The translations under genes were made by a program, and so were the position numbers. The notes under the pieces were generated by a model. The model was not told where the DNA came from. It saw only the letters and a list, made by a program, of their open reading frames with translations, and did not search any database. Positions 11,846-23,503 of a DNA stretch of 64,000 nt are shown here, piece by piece. Each line of letters starts with the position of its first letter. The stretch's first letter is position 1. This DNA comes from Rhizomys pruinosus (taxonomy: Eukaryota; Chordata; Mammalia; Rodentia; Spalacidae), in contig VZQC01005558.1 in the NCBI GenBank assembly GCA_009823505.1, positions 117,566-181,565 on the forward strand, written 5' to 3'.

Positions 11846-12491
11846 CACACACATACAGACATACAAAAGAAACACACAGACACACAAACATGCACAAACA
11901 CATACACAACACACATATATATATACACACATACATGCACAAAAACACACACAGAGATGTACAGACACAGATATATATATATATATATATACATACACAC
12001 AGACACACAGATACACAGATATAGACACTTATACATACACATAAATACACACAAAACATAGATATACACATATAGACACCAATATATACGTATCACTCAC
12101 ACAGATATCTACATAGACATATACACACATAGACACAGATATATACACATAATCACACAGATACACACAAACATCTATACATAATCACACAGATACACAC
12201 ATATGTATACACATAGACATACACAGAAACACACAGACACATAAAAATACACACGTACATATAGAGATACACAGACATAGATACATATATATAAACACAG
12301 ACATACACATACACACAGATATACACACTCACACACACATACACACAGACATAGCTATCCACACATAGACACCCACTGTTATACACATACCACCCACAAC
12401 AGACACACACAGACACATACACATAAGCAAAGATATATGTATATATATATATATACAAGTATAATCATACATATACACACACATAGCATAG

Positions 12492-12537
<46 letters not shown>
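11846..12537. repeat. CA-rich compound satellite block (~690 bp)
   Basis: Nearly 700 bases of ACACAGAT-, ACATAGACA- and ACATATAC-type units with (AT)n interruptions, ending in a pure (CA)n run at about 12493-12535. All overlapping open frames on both strands are low-complexity Thr/His or Cys/Val/Tyr translations of the repeat. Confidence 0.95.
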
Positions 12538-12540
<3 letters not shown>

Positions 12541-13603
12541 CTAACAGGAATCATCAGACAGCAGGTTGTTCAGAGCAAACCATCTCCCTTGTTCTGACCA
12601 GTTCCTTCAATTCTTTGGTTTTTCAAGCAAGTGGTCCAACACTGAGTGCCCACATATTTTCTGGGAAGTCAGATGTCCCAACGAGGAAACTGCAATTGAT
12701 GAGCAGGATTCAGGCACAATGACCTTGCAACAGAAAGTGAAGTGCCAATGGTCCTGTCACAGGCCTGCTCAAATTTCACAGTGCCGTTGTCATTATGTCT
12801 CCCGAAGGAGCTGTTTTACAGGGACAGACCAGGATGGCTTAGAGAGTCTGCTCTGAGCCAATGGGTAGGTGATACACAAAGTCTTATCCAGAGACCCAAG
12901 TCTCCGTAGTATGAAAAGGTCTAGTCATGTCAAGAAAGCTTTGATCAGGTGGATGATAGGCATTTAAGAAGTTCTCTAAACTTACACTCCTGTGACAGAT
13001 GTTATCTGCCATGTAAATCATTTGCATTATGAAAGGCCTTAAACAATGAACATAAATTTGATGTTTATATTTTAGCCTTCTGGATCCAGTCACAGGTTCA
13101 TTGTGATTACTTTTCATTGGATAAACTGCCTTCCTAACATCTTGTCAAAGTCAAGCATGTCTCACTGCTGTGCTGGTTTCTAATATGCATCTCTGGAACA
13201 AGCACCCTGCTTCATAAGCTGATTGGATCATTTTGTAACTAAAAGGCATATAACTAAATATCATTGTTGTCAGTATCAAACTGTCCAGTATTGAAATGTG
13301 TGCACTGGAATAGTATATACAGAAGGCTGCTCAATAAATAAGAAAACATTTTAAAAACACTGAAAAGAAAATGAAATGGTCTGATGGCAGAGCAACAATA
13401 GAACAGTAACTAGCAGGTAAGGGCCATATTTTATCATAGAGACATTTTTATCTTTTGTTAAAAATATATGTTATGTTGTTATATTGGAATGTAGTCCATG
13501 GGGCCAGTGGATATTTTCCTTGGCCATTTACCAATGTCAAATCCATCTATCTTCCATCAGAAGGCATCCAAAGGCACTGAGGGTCTCTGGCCAGCATGTG
13601 TCA
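12541..13603. other. no recognised feature
   Basis: About 1 kb with no identifiable repeat or gene. A 96-codon frame at 12566-12856 has no domain or motif that I recognise, and I do not call it. Confidence 0.4.
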
Positions 13604-13662
13604 TAACAGAAAGGAGTACTAATCAGAAAGGAGTACTAACAGAAAGGAGTACTAATCAGAAA
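13604..13662. repeat. short tandem: 'agaaaggagtacta' x3
   Basis: The 14-mer agaaaggagtacta occurs at about 13608, 13625 and 13641, alternating with 'atc' and 'ac' linkers, and runs into the L1 fragment. It looks like local slippage of the L1 segment that reads 'ggagtactaat'. Confidence 0.7.
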
Positions 13663-14112
13663 AGAGGAAGTTAAACTATACCTTTTTGCAGATGATATGA
13701 TAGTTCACCTAAGGGATGCTAAAAACGCCACCAGAAAACTCCTAGAAATGATTGTTTCAGTAAAGTGGCAAGATACAAAATTAATCTAGAATAATCAGTA
13801 GCCTTTCTTTACACCAACAATAAACAAGTAGAGAAGGAATATAAGAAGACCTTCCCACTCACAATAGCCTAAAAAGTACCTGGGAACAAACCTAACCAAA
13901 GATACCAAAGATCTCTACAACAAAAAATTTAAAACCCTGAAGGAGATTGATATAAAAGAGATTTATATCATTGAAGGAAAATGATATAAAAAGATGGAAA
14001 GACCTCCCATGCTCATGGATTAGAAAAATTAATATAGTAAAAATGTCCATTTCACCCAAATTGAGATTTCACCCAGATTCAATGCAATCTCAATCAAAAT
14101 CCCCATAATTTC
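13645..14112 (+). mobile_element. L1 ORF2 fragment (reverse-transcriptase core)
   Basis: Plus-strand translation contains '[20 protein letters not shown]', the L1 RT FADD core, followed by the 'TNNKQ' and '[16 protein letters not shown]' regions with stops and indels. It ends near 14112 in 'caatcaaaatccccataatt'. Both ends are truncated and it is decayed. Confidence 0.85.
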
Positions 14113-14455
14113 TGATGTCTATGGAGGTAAGCTCCTGGGCCTGACCTGGAAGGATTTACAGATCTGACCTCTGGCCTGTTTCCAAAGACTCTGCTGGCCC
14201 TCTATACGGCTTTAAACCTCTGTGTCTCTGTCTCTGCTCTTCCCTGGACCTAATTCTGCACCCCATTCTCTTTCAAGAGGTCCTCTTCATGAACTATCCA
14301 TCCCCTAGGAACCTGGCATAAAAACCCCTCCCTGAAATCTTCCATCTTTGAAAACAGAGTAACATTGATCCACTCTTGGGTAAGCACCATGCCATGGACA
14401 TATGCATGTCTGAATTGGAATGATGTGTTTGATTTCCCTGTAGAAACCATGCCTA
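14113..14455. other. no recognised feature
   Basis: Nothing that I can assign between the L1 fragment and the microsatellite. Confidence 0.35.
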
Positions 14456-14460
14456 TGAAG

Positions 14461-14465
14461 GGGGG

Positions 14466-14519
<54 letters not shown>

Positions 14520-14547
14520 ATATATATATATTATATATATATATATT
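14461..14547. repeat. compound G-run/(GA)n/(TA)n microsatellite
   Basis: A G run of about nine bases, then (GA)n to about 14514, then (AT)n to about 14546. The Glu/Arg-rich and Ser/Leu-rich open frames here are artefacts. Confidence 0.95.
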
Positions 14548-14782
14548 TTCCAGGGGTCCAACATAGCTGGGGGCATCATAAATTTTCTACATGGTCATGG
14601 ATGGTTCTGTGTGGATATTGATTGCAGAGAGAGGTGATATGCCCAACCGGCAGGCCCATGTAAAGACTGGAACATGAACTTTCTCTCCATTGTCTGGTGG
14701 GGAGCTAAGGAGGTGTTCTTCAGTATAGGAGCCTGGGAGTGAGATTGAGAAATTGTGAGTTCAATTCTTAAAAGCCTGTCCT

Positions 14783-14880
14783 GGGGTTGGGGGATGTAGC
14801 TCAGTGCTAGAGCACTTACTTAGAGGGTATGAAGCCCTTGGTTTGATTCTTGATCTTCAGCACTAACAAAAAAAAAGAAG
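14783..14880 (+). mobile_element. ID SINE
   Basis: A tRNA-Ala-like head 'ggggttgggggatgtagctc' is followed by 'agtgctagagcacttact', a degraded B box 'ggtttgattcttgatc' and an A-rich tail at about 14867-14880. This is the standard rodent ID (BC1-related) layout, moderately diverged. Confidence 0.8.
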
Positions 14881-14929
14881 CTATAAATAGCCCATCTCTC
14901 CTATTCATCTGTGATGCCTTAAAACCACA

Positions 14930-15660
14930 ATGACTACTGGCCCAGAAAGATACTCTCAATGGTGCAATAGTGACATTTTTATCTTGGGGATAATCAATAG
15001 CTATCTAATTGGACCTAAGGCCTGTCTGCTCAATAGGAGGGAATTCATGCCTAATAATAATGCAAATCTGCCCAAATACCTATGGTTGGAGAGGTCATAG
15101 ACTCAAGAGGAGAACCTACTACTGCCATTTTCCTAACCAGTATTCTAAATGACTGTTTGGTGCCCAGCCCCAGCTGATATATCTACAACACAACCCCTGC
15201 AATAAGGCTCAGGGGACATCTCAGAGGGGGAGCAGAAAGATTGTAAGAGCCAGAGGATCAGGATGCCTACTGCTAGATGGTGTCTTCCAGACATGAAAGG
15301 TATGCTGCACCCATATAATCTCAATAATATGGTTGCTTAAACAAGACCTGTATACTGATAACACAAGTTGGCTTGCCAACATGGATGGGGGAAATTTCAC
15401 AGGGTTTCACCCCTAAATAAAGAGCTCCAGGCAATCAATGACTACTGAGAGAGGGATAATCAGTTTTTGCCAGGTCTGAGCTCCCTGATAGGTTATCCAA
15501 TCCCAAATAGTCCATAAATACATGCATATATAAACAACACTAATGGACTCAGGATATATATATATATATATATTTATGAGTGGACCGTGGAAGGAGTTGG
15601 AGGGGAGAGGGAGGTTTGGAAATGATATAAATATAGCACTCATATATGAAATAAAATATC
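14930..15660 (+). mobile_element. old rodent L1 3' UTR-like repeat
   Basis: Shares ordered blocks with 29650-30630: 'gctatctaattggac', 'gggaggga.ttcat', 'gtcatagac' and 'ttgtaagagcca'. It ends in the 'gaaatgatataaatatagca' and A-rich segment that I associate with old rodent L1 (Lx-like) 3' ends. A (TA)n run lies at 15553-15573. Family assignment is tentative; the in-window pairing is what I see. Confidence 0.45.
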
Positions 15661-15733
15661 ATTATGAAAACAAAAGTCTATCATGGGAAGGAATAGAAAG
15701 TCATCCTTGGGGGAAATTTCCACTGATATTTTT

Positions 15734-15985
15734 TTTAAATTTTTTTAAATTAATTTTATTTATTTCTGTATGTGTATGAATGTACTGTCTGCATGCAAGT
15801 CCGTGCACCCGTGTTGTGCAATGCTGCGGAGGTCAGAAGAGGGTGTTGGATTCCCCTGGAACTGGAGTTCTCCTGGAACTGGAGCTTCAGACGGCTCTCG
15901 GCCACCATGTGGGTGTTGGGGATCGAACCCGGGTCCTCTGCAAGAGCGGTCGGCGCTCTCAACCGCTAGGCCATCTCTCCAGCCC
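15734..15985 (-). mobile_element. B3 SINE, young duplicated subfamily
   Basis: Near full length with a perfect target duplication tccactgatattttt at 15719-15733 and 15986-16000. Intact B box and CpG-rich middle. The internal duplication is at 15855-15884. Closely similar to the copies at 1886, 21023 and 40059. Confidence 0.92.
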
Positions 15986-16000
15986 TCCACTGATATTTTT

Positions 16001-16640
16001 AAGCAGAGATATGGCATGGTAAGTACAGCACTAGAAAGACAAACCAGCCATAATCTTCAGGGAGCAAGGTGCACAGGGCATTGAGAAGCACAGGATCCAG
16101 GGTGCCAGACTACAGGAACTGAGGATAGACCCCTGATGTTGGCCTTGGACACAGTGGTCACCAAGCTCTCTGTCTTACACAGTAGAGCACTCTGTTGGCT
16201 GTGACAAAGGCACCCTCCCATCGCTAGTGCACAGGGAGGGTTTCTTTATCGAGGCCACGGAAACTTTCCTCCCCGTCCCAAGTGTGACACTGAGACAGAA
16301 GCAGAATACTGTTATGTCGTATGCTGGCTAGAGACCCTCAGAGCCTTAGGATGCTTTCTGATGGAGGGTGGATGGTTTTTGACATCCACAAATGGCCGAG
16401 GAACATACCCACTGCCCACAGGGACCACACTCCTACCTTCTCCCACGCTGACTATTGGTGAGCAAGAAGCCAGCATCTTCAAGATCTTGAGTTTTTGCTT
16501 CAGTTTTATTAAACAGAAGGGGTGAGTCAAGAAATAGAATTATTTTTGATAAAGAGAGCAGCTTGTGGTATAAGTGGAGGTAAAAACAGACTCAAAGAAA
16601 AAGAGCCTATGCAGTGGTAGTTTTTTTCCCCTTTTTTATT
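16001..16640. other. no recognised feature
   Basis: About 640 bases with no repeat or gene that I can name. Confidence 0.4.
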
Positions 16641-16647
16641 TATAGAA

Positions 16648-16794
16648 AAATTTTTTTTGAGACAGGGTCTCCCTGTAGCCCTACCTGTCCTGGAACTCAC
16701 TCTGTAGACCAGGGTGGCCTTGAACTCACAAAGATTCACCTGCCTCTGCCTCCCGAGTGCTGGGATTAAAGCTGTGTGCCACCACACATGGCAG
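16648..16794 (-). mobile_element. B1 SINE
   Basis: Minus strand reads 'tttaatcccagcactcggga', 'gttcaaggccaccctggtct' and 'gctacagggagaccctgtct' and then the A tail (T run at about 16650). Full length and only lightly diverged. Confidence 0.9.
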
Positions 16795-16796
16795 AA

Positions 16797-17655
16797 GTTT
16801 TTAAAATTTTATTGAGCTTTTGTGCATTTCATACAAGCTTTCCCAATCAAATTTAGACCCCTTTCCCCATCCAGTGCCCTTCCCCCAAAAGAGCTCATGC
16901 ATTCTGCCATACATGTTAAGTCCTGCCTTGCATCTTTTTCTTAGTCTTTCTTAACCTTTTCTATGCAGAAGTTTACTGTTTCGGTCAGATCTTTGAACAA
17001 GTCTTTTGTTTTCTCTTTAATTTCATATTTCTCCAAAATATGCACATATATACATATATATTCCATACATATATCAAAATGACAGAGTATATAAGAATTT
17101 CGTGTTAGGATCCACAAATGGGGGACACCATAAATCCTTTGTTTTTCTGGGACTGTATTACTTCATTTAGCATAATGGCTTCTAGTTCCATCCATTTACC
17201 TGCAAAGTTCATGATGTCATTTTTCTTTACTGCTGCATAGAACTCCATTGTGTAGATGTACCACATTTTCATTATCTACTCATCAGTTGAGGGACACTTG
17301 GGTTGCTTCCAGCTCTACTCTACTGTGAAAAGAGCGGCAACAAACATATTTGTGCACACACGTATCTCTGCAATAGGATGAATCTTGTGTGGGTATATAC
17401 CCAGGAGTGGTATGACTGGATCAAGTGGTAGACTCATTTTGAGTATTTTAAGAGTTCTCCACACTGCTTTGCATAGGGGTTGCATGAGTTTTCAGTCCCA
17501 CCAGCAGTGAATGAGTGTTCCCATTTCCCCACAGCCTTTCCAGCATTTGGTATCATTTGTTTTCTTGAACATAGCCAGTCTTACCTGGGTAAGATGAAAT
17601 CTTAAAGTGGTTTTAATTTGCATTTCCTTAATTATTAGCAATGTTGAACACTTTT
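16797..17655 (-). mobile_element. L1 3' end, truncated
   Basis: L1 3' UTR ('gcttttgtgcatttcatac') followed by the ORF2 C-terminal region. Its minus-strand peptide '[20 protein letters not shown]'-type sequence is recognisable around 17210-17270. Truncated at about 17655, where a second L1 3' end begins. Confidence 0.85.
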
Positions 17656-19285
17656 TAAAATAATACCTTTCTTGATGTTTTGTGTATTTCAGACATCATT
17701 TTTCAGTTCAATTTAGGCATGTTTCCCCTTTCCCTTTCCCCCACCCCACCCCAGATCATGCATTCTGCTATACATGTCCTTTATCTTTCTCTCACTCTAT
17801 TTAAAGTTTTTCTCTACAAAGGTCCATTATTTGGGGCAGAATTTAACTATATCATTCTGTTCTTTGACCCAGTCCCTATGTTGTGGTTCCCTCCCCATTG
17901 TATTGCTCCAAAATATGCTTATATAAACATCATACATGTACCAGAGTTATGTCCTCCAGGAACAAACTTTATGTTAACTCTGATATATGTTTAGGAGTTC
18001 ACATTTTTCTCTTTAATTTTATATTGCTCTAAAATATGGATATATACTTTTTACCCATAATATCCATTATACATTAATTACCATGTCTGAAAGTATGTGC
18101 TAAGTTAACTCTAGGGCTCATTAAGAGATTCACCTTATAACATCACAGTTACTTTCAGATAGAAAGAGATGTAACAATAATGTTGCTCAGCTTGTCTTTC
18201 AGTTGGGGGATTTGGTACTAGCATCCACAAATGAGGGAAACCATTCCCCATTTGTTTCTTTGGGACTGTGTTACTTAGCATGATGGCTTCGAGTTCCATC
18301 CATTTACCTGCCAAGTTCACGATGTCACCTTTCTTTATTGCCACATAGAACTCCATTGTGTAGATGTACCATATTTTTGTTATACACTTCTTGGGGGAGG
18401 GGCACCTGGGTTGCTTCCAGCTCTTCACTATTGTGAAGAGGGCTGCTGAAACATAGCTGTGCATGTATCTTTGCAGTAGGATGAGTCTTGTTGGTATATA
18501 CCCAGGAGTGGTATGAATGGGTGTATTAGTCGCTTTTCTGTTGCTGTGATAAAACCACCACAACCAAGGGAACTTATAAAAGGAAGAGTTTATTTGAGCT
18601 TATGATTGACAGTTCCAGGGAATCAGAGTCCATTGTGGTGGGAGGCATGGTGGCTGGAGCTGGAGGTGGAGCAGCAAGCCGAGGGTCACATCTTGCAATG
18701 AGCACAGGGAGCAGAAAGAGAGAGTAGAGACTGTGAGGCTTGTTAAACTCACTAAGCCCGCCCCCAATGACATACTTCCTCCAGCACAGCCACACCTTCT
18801 AATACCTTCCAGAACAATGCCACCAACTGGGGACAAAATATCTGAATACTTAAGCCTATGGGGGACATTTCATTCAAACCACCACACTGGGTCAGGTGGT
18901 AGGCTCATTTTGAATTTTTAAGGGCTCTCTACACTGCTTTCAATAGTGGTTGTACAAGTTTACATTCCCACCAGCAGTGGATGAGTGTGTTGAACACTTT
19001 TTAAGATGTTTTTTAGCCTTCTTTATTTCCTCATTTGTGAAGCCTCTGTTCAGCTGCACTCATCTTTTGATTGGGTCATTTCTTTTCTTGATCCTTTGTT
19101 TTTTGAGTAATTTATATAATCTGGATGTTAAACCTCTGTCACATGTGTAATTGGTGAAAGGTTTCTTCCCAATCTGTGGGTTTTCTCTTCACTTCTTTGA
19201 TTGTTTCTTTCACAGTACAGGAGCTTTTTAGTTTAATGAAATCTCACTTGCCTATTGTTGATCTTATGTCTTGTGCAACTGCTGG
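17656..19285 (-). mobile_element. L1, 5'-truncated, interrupted by an LTR
   Basis: A second L1 3' UTR begins near 17660 and continues into ORF2 C-terminal sequence. The minus-strand frame at 18135-18563 contains 'IYTMEFYVAIKKGDIVNLAG'. The L1 is split by the LTR at 18522-18886 and resumes at 'gggtcaggtggtaggctca'. Sequence ends as L1 near 19285. Confidence 0.85.
18522..18886 (-). mobile_element. MaLR-type solo LTR nested in L1
   Basis: On the minus strand it runs from TGTGGTGGTTTGAATGAAAT to the complement of TGTATTAGTCGC and is 365 bp. 'aataaactcttcc' provides a polyadenylation-type signal. Flanks read 'gaatggg' and 'ctgggtc', so 'tggg' is shared, consistent with a short target duplication. 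Since it interrupts an L1, it is younger than that L1. Same family as 615-1196 and 59789-60211. Confidence 0.8.
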
Positions 19286-19547
19286 CTGATCTCTGCCTCT
19301 CTGAGAAAAGAAAAAGATATAGGTGAAAGTGCCTTGTTTTTACTTCTCTCTATATCAGTTATCTCCAAGAACCTAGAGTCCTTGGATTAGGTCTGGGGGA
19401 AAGGGGAACAGTCAGAGGAGCTTGGGAAAGTTAGTGTTTAAGCCCTGAGCCCTGATGGTGGGCACCAAGAACTGACTGCTTAGATCATATGGTCAAAAGA
19501 CAGCTGCCATGTAAATTACTTACTAGCTTCCATTTCCAATTGTCTTT

Positions 19548-19623
19548 TTTTTTTTGGTCTTTTCAAGACAGGGTCTCCCTGTAGCCCCAGCTGTCCTGGA
19601 ACTCACTCTGTAGACCAGGCTGG
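19548..19623 (-). mobile_element. B1 SINE, truncated
   Basis: Only the 3' half of B1 plus tail (T run, then 'gacagggtctccctgtagcc' on the plus strand) is present. A perfect 12 bp target duplication ccaattgtcttt at 19536-19547 and 19624-19635 shows it inserted already truncated. Confidence 0.9.
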
Positions 19624-19635
19624 CCAATTGTCTTT

Positions 19636-20620
19636 CTAGTCATTGATTAGTACTTAGATTATGGGGAGGTTAAATCTCTCTAAACCACATCAGACAGTCT
19701 CCATTAGGCAAGCAAAAGAGACTTTGCTGTTCCCAAGACTGAAGTTATTAGTATTAAAACTTCTTGGTTATGTCCTCATTAGTATCTTCTTTAAATTTAT
19801 ATATAATCATGGAAATCCTGAGACTTGTTTTCTATTAAGTTAAGCATCTGCTAAAGTGGTTTGAGCTGCCTTGGCTTTTTACACAACCCAGTGGTCAGCA
19901 GATGCTCTTTTCTAGGACCTGGTGTTGTACTTCTGGAATCTCAAAAGAGGTAAAGCACAGAAATGTTTTTAAGGAATTTTAAGAAAAGATTCCGGAAAAC
20001 AACTTCAAAACGTACTTAGAAGACACCGTTCCCAATGTGACTCACAACTTAAATTAAGAAAATACTTTTAAAAATTGTAAAGGGGTGTATTTGTTACAAC
20101 TTAAAAAATAAATTTACTCTCTATCCCTAAAAAAAAGACAGCTGCATTTCTAACTGGATCTAAGAAATTTAAATTTTGGCAAACATGAAGAGGATGGGAC
20201 ACATACTCTCAGAACAACAGCCCAAGTATGTATGCCTGGCACAGCTCCCCTTTTTGATTCCTTCATGTGTTTCTTTCCCAGAAACAGCTTCTATCTAGAA
20301 ACAAACCTAAAGGACATCTAAATGATATTTGGAGTATATTGTTTGGCATTCCTATTTGCCTTGGGCAACAAGAAACATGGATTGCTTTCTTTGGTTAGAG
20401 ACCATTAAATTCCTTCCTTTCCTTTTGTACTGGGGCTGCATGCCTGAGAATAATTTCCCTTGCTATCAGTCTAACTTTACTGCGTGCCTTTTTAAAGAAA
20501 AGGGGTAGTTGTCCAGATTTAATGTCTCATATGTATGGATCCCACAGGGTTCAAGCCCTGCTTTGGGATGGGCTCATTTTATCTAAGATCCAAGTTCTCC
20601 ATAGACAAAAAGTAGACAGG
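19636..20620. other. no recognised feature
   Basis: Roughly 1 kb, A/T-rich, with no repeat family or gene that I can name. Confidence 0.4.
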
Positions 20621-20629
20621 TGGCTTTGT

Positions 20630-20790
20630 GACATCTTGGCTAATGCTAGATGGAGGCAACCATGTGATCTGATCACCATCTTGGTTGATGACATAATTAA
20701 TAAGGACAGCCACACAACTTGGCCACCATCTTGGTTAGTGACATCTCCAAAATTATGGTGAACTTGCCACCATTTGGTTAGTGTAACCAC
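20630..20790. repeat. four spaced 'ccatcttggtta' motifs
   Basis: Variants of 'caccatcttggttagtgaca' occur near 20633, 20684, 20726 and 20769, at spacings of about 40-50 bases. The complement, ccaagatggtgg, resembles the YY1 recognition core aagatggcgg with a CpG-decay type change. This could be an LTR fragment or a decayed local duplication. Confidence 0.45.
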
Positions 20791-21022
20791 ATGCTAGGAA
20801 TCAAAATAGTGACAGCCATAAAAGTACTAGTATAACTGAGCCATAAGGGATTATGATAGCCTGGAAATTCCCTGGATTTTAGGCATTTAACCATGTGTTC
20901 CAATCCTCTTACAATTTTTTTCATTTTGTTTTTCATCTTAGATTCTTGACTGGATCATAGAAATAGGAAGCTCAGACACTCCAACAAAAGGCTCTATTGC
21001 TATGTGATAAGGTCAATGCATT

Positions 21023-21274
21023 AAAAATTTTTTTTAATTTAATTTTATTTATTTATGTGTATGAATGTACTGTTTTGTGTGCAGGTCTGTGCACCTGTGT
21101 CGTGCAATGCCGCGGAGGTCAGAAGAGGGTCTCGGAATCCCCTGGAACTGGAGTTCTCCTGGAATTGGAGTTACAGACGGTTCTCAGCCGCCATATGGGT
21201 GCTGGGGATCGAACCCGGGTCCTCTGCAAGAGCGGTTGGCGCTCTCAACCGCTAGGCCATCTCTCCAGCCCCAA
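21023..21274 (-). mobile_element. B3 SINE, young duplicated subfamily
   Basis: Full-length-like, with flanking duplication gtcaatgcatt (about 21012-21022 and 21275-21285). B box 'gggttcgatccccagcaccc' intact on the minus strand. The duplicated 'cctggaaytggag' lies at 21141-21170. Confidence 0.92.
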
Positions 21275-21285
21275 GTCAATGCATT

Positions 21286-22020
21286 TTTATGTCAGACTAA
21301 GCAGGTAATACCAGAACTTGTTGATGGGATTTTGGATTTTGATGTTGTTTTACATGATTTATTAACTGGTTTCTAAAGGGAACTATTTGGGCTTTAAATT
21401 GTTTTGTATGATATATATGTTGATTTCTAAAGGTGATTATTTTGAATTTCTACATTGTTTTACATAATGTATTTGTTGGTATCAAGCTCACTAATTGTGG
21501 GTATAAGCTTTCATGTGTCTAGTTTATAATCAGGGAAGATCTTATTTTTGGCACTGATAAAAACAAATACTTTGTCAGCCTGACCCTGCTTGATCATGAA
21601 TGCTCATTGACACACACCCACATCCTTATAAAGTTTAGAGATATCAGAAGGTGACCTTTTAAAATCAAATATTACGTCTTTTGTCAATCCCCATTCTCAA
21701 TGCAAGAAGCAACAGATGAGAAGGATTACCTGGACAAATGTACGTAAGTTATAAGGAGGATGGGTATTTTCAGTCCATATAGTAGTCGACAACTCTCCTG
21801 TCCAATTTAAAGCACTAAATTAAGTTCGACAGAGAAACAAATGGCTTTTTGTGTAGAAATTATATTGGTAGATTGTCTCATGCTGTTTGAGCTCACTGAG
21901 AAGCTGGCTTTGGATATGGGATTGGCCCTCTCACTTCAGACTCAAACATGTTTATCTCAAAGAGTCCTCTAAATCCATGGCTGGTCGCCTGACTCTGTAA
22001 CAGGGAAGAGGACAAAAGAA
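21286..22020. other. no recognised feature
   Basis: About 730 bases of A/T-rich sequence. 'ttgttttacat' recurs a few times near 21340-21470, but I cannot assign a family. Confidence 0.4.
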
Positions 22021-22021
22021 T

Positions 22022-22600
22022 AGCCTAATAACCCCACTGCAGAGATACGTGCACGGCCATGTTTATTTCAGCTTTCTTCACAATAGCAAGGAGCTGGAAC
22101 CAACCCAAATGCCCCTCAACTGATGAGTGGATAGAGAAAATGTGGTACATCTACACAATGGAGTTCTATGCACCAGTAAAGAAAGACGATATCATGAGCT
22201 TTGCAGGAAAATGGCTGGAGCTAGAGGACATGCTGAGTGAAGTAACACAGTCCCAGAAAAACAAAGACCGAATGGTATCCCTCATCTGTGGATGCTAGTG
22301 CCAATTACCTAGTTGTAAGTATTTCTTGTGCAGGGCCCCTTGAGCTTTTGTCCAAGAAGTTGGGAGTGATGCATATTGGAAACAATAACAACAAGAACAG
22401 AAAGGACTACATCGAAGAACTGACTGAAACAGTGAACTTCTGCTCAAAACAGTCAACTTCCACATGGACTGTATTGAGAAAGACTGAGAAAGAGATGAAA
22501 AGCATGTTTGGCAGAATGCATGAGCTCTAGTGGGGTGGAGGAATGGGGGGACACAGGTCTAGATTTGATAAAAAAATAAATTAATTAAAAAAACCAAAAA
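22022..22600 (+). mobile_element. L1 3' end on the plus strand
   Basis: Plus-strand translation at 22059-22298 gives the L1 ORF2 C-terminus: '[20 protein letters not shown]' and '[20 protein letters not shown]'. It is followed by the L1 3' UTR and an A-rich end at about 22568-22600. It is 5'-truncated. The same C-terminus occurs on the minus strand at 31112-31465. Confidence 0.9.
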
Positions 22601-22639
22601 AAGTAGCTTGCATGATCATATTTCGTTTGGGGGTTGAAG

Positions 22640-22815
22640 GATTTGCTTACTAGCACCCACATGGCAGCCAGCAATCATCCATAACCTAGTTCTGGGGGAA
22701 TTCAATGCCCTTTTCTGACCTCTGTGGGCATTGCATGACATGGATGCACTTATATGCATGTAGAAAATACACTCAGACATATAAAATAATAATTGAAATC
22801 ATAAAGTAAAAGCAT
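22640..22815 (+). mobile_element. B3 SINE remnant
   Basis: 'agcacccacatggcagccag', 'tctgacctctgtgggcattg' and an A-rich tail with 'aaataataattgaaatc' mark the 3' two-thirds of an older B3. The tRNA-like head is not recognisable. Confidence 0.7.
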
Positions 22816-23111
22816 GTGTCTTAGAGTGACTATATACAGGGATGAAATTGTCAAAGCAAAAATAATAAAAGAAGAATGAAATTAGGTGCAGTCATCTACA
22901 ATACACTGTAAAACAGATGCCTTTCTCAGGTCATTTGTGACTTATATATAGAAGACCACAGTGGTCTCAGTTCAGCCATGATTGGGTTTAGGTGCTTAAA
23001 TAAAATAGTCATAAAAAAAGAATAGTCTAATAATAAAGGTACTATGCTCTTGGGAACAGTTAAGGCATAAAGTATTTATAAATGTCACTATTATTTATGT
23101 CATGACAAAGA

Positions 23112-23472
23112 TTTTTTTTGTGTGATGGATTAAAAATTTATTTTTTACAGAAAGATAAAATTTATTTTCACAGATTTAAGTGGTGGTGGTGCAGGGTTTA
23201 CCCTACAGACATCAGACCGGCACTGTCCAGCTCCCTTTTCTTGGCAATCAGCATTATTTCAGAAGAATGAGTTGTGTCTATTTCCCTAAATCAAGCAGCA
23301 GTCTTTTCAACAGAATGATTTCAACTTGAAGTTAGCCAACATGAGCTGCTGTGCAGACTCAACATCTCTTTTCATCCAGACTCACTTTTGCAGGGGGAGA
23401 AAGTTTCTCTCTACAGAACAATGGAGAGGTGGGAAGTTAGTGAGAGTTGGTGTTCTAGGAAGTGGCATCAGG

Positions 23473-23503
<31 letters not shown>

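Noticed and set aside
11793..12535. Cys/Val/Tyr-rich and Thr/His-rich frames on both strands
   Set aside because: All follow the CA-rich satellite. No unique sequence supports a protein.
15770..16084. Recurring 'MPRRSEEGVGFPWNWSSPGTG' protein family seen at five loci
   Set aside because: It is the antisense translation of the young B3 SINE, repeated wherever that element occurs.
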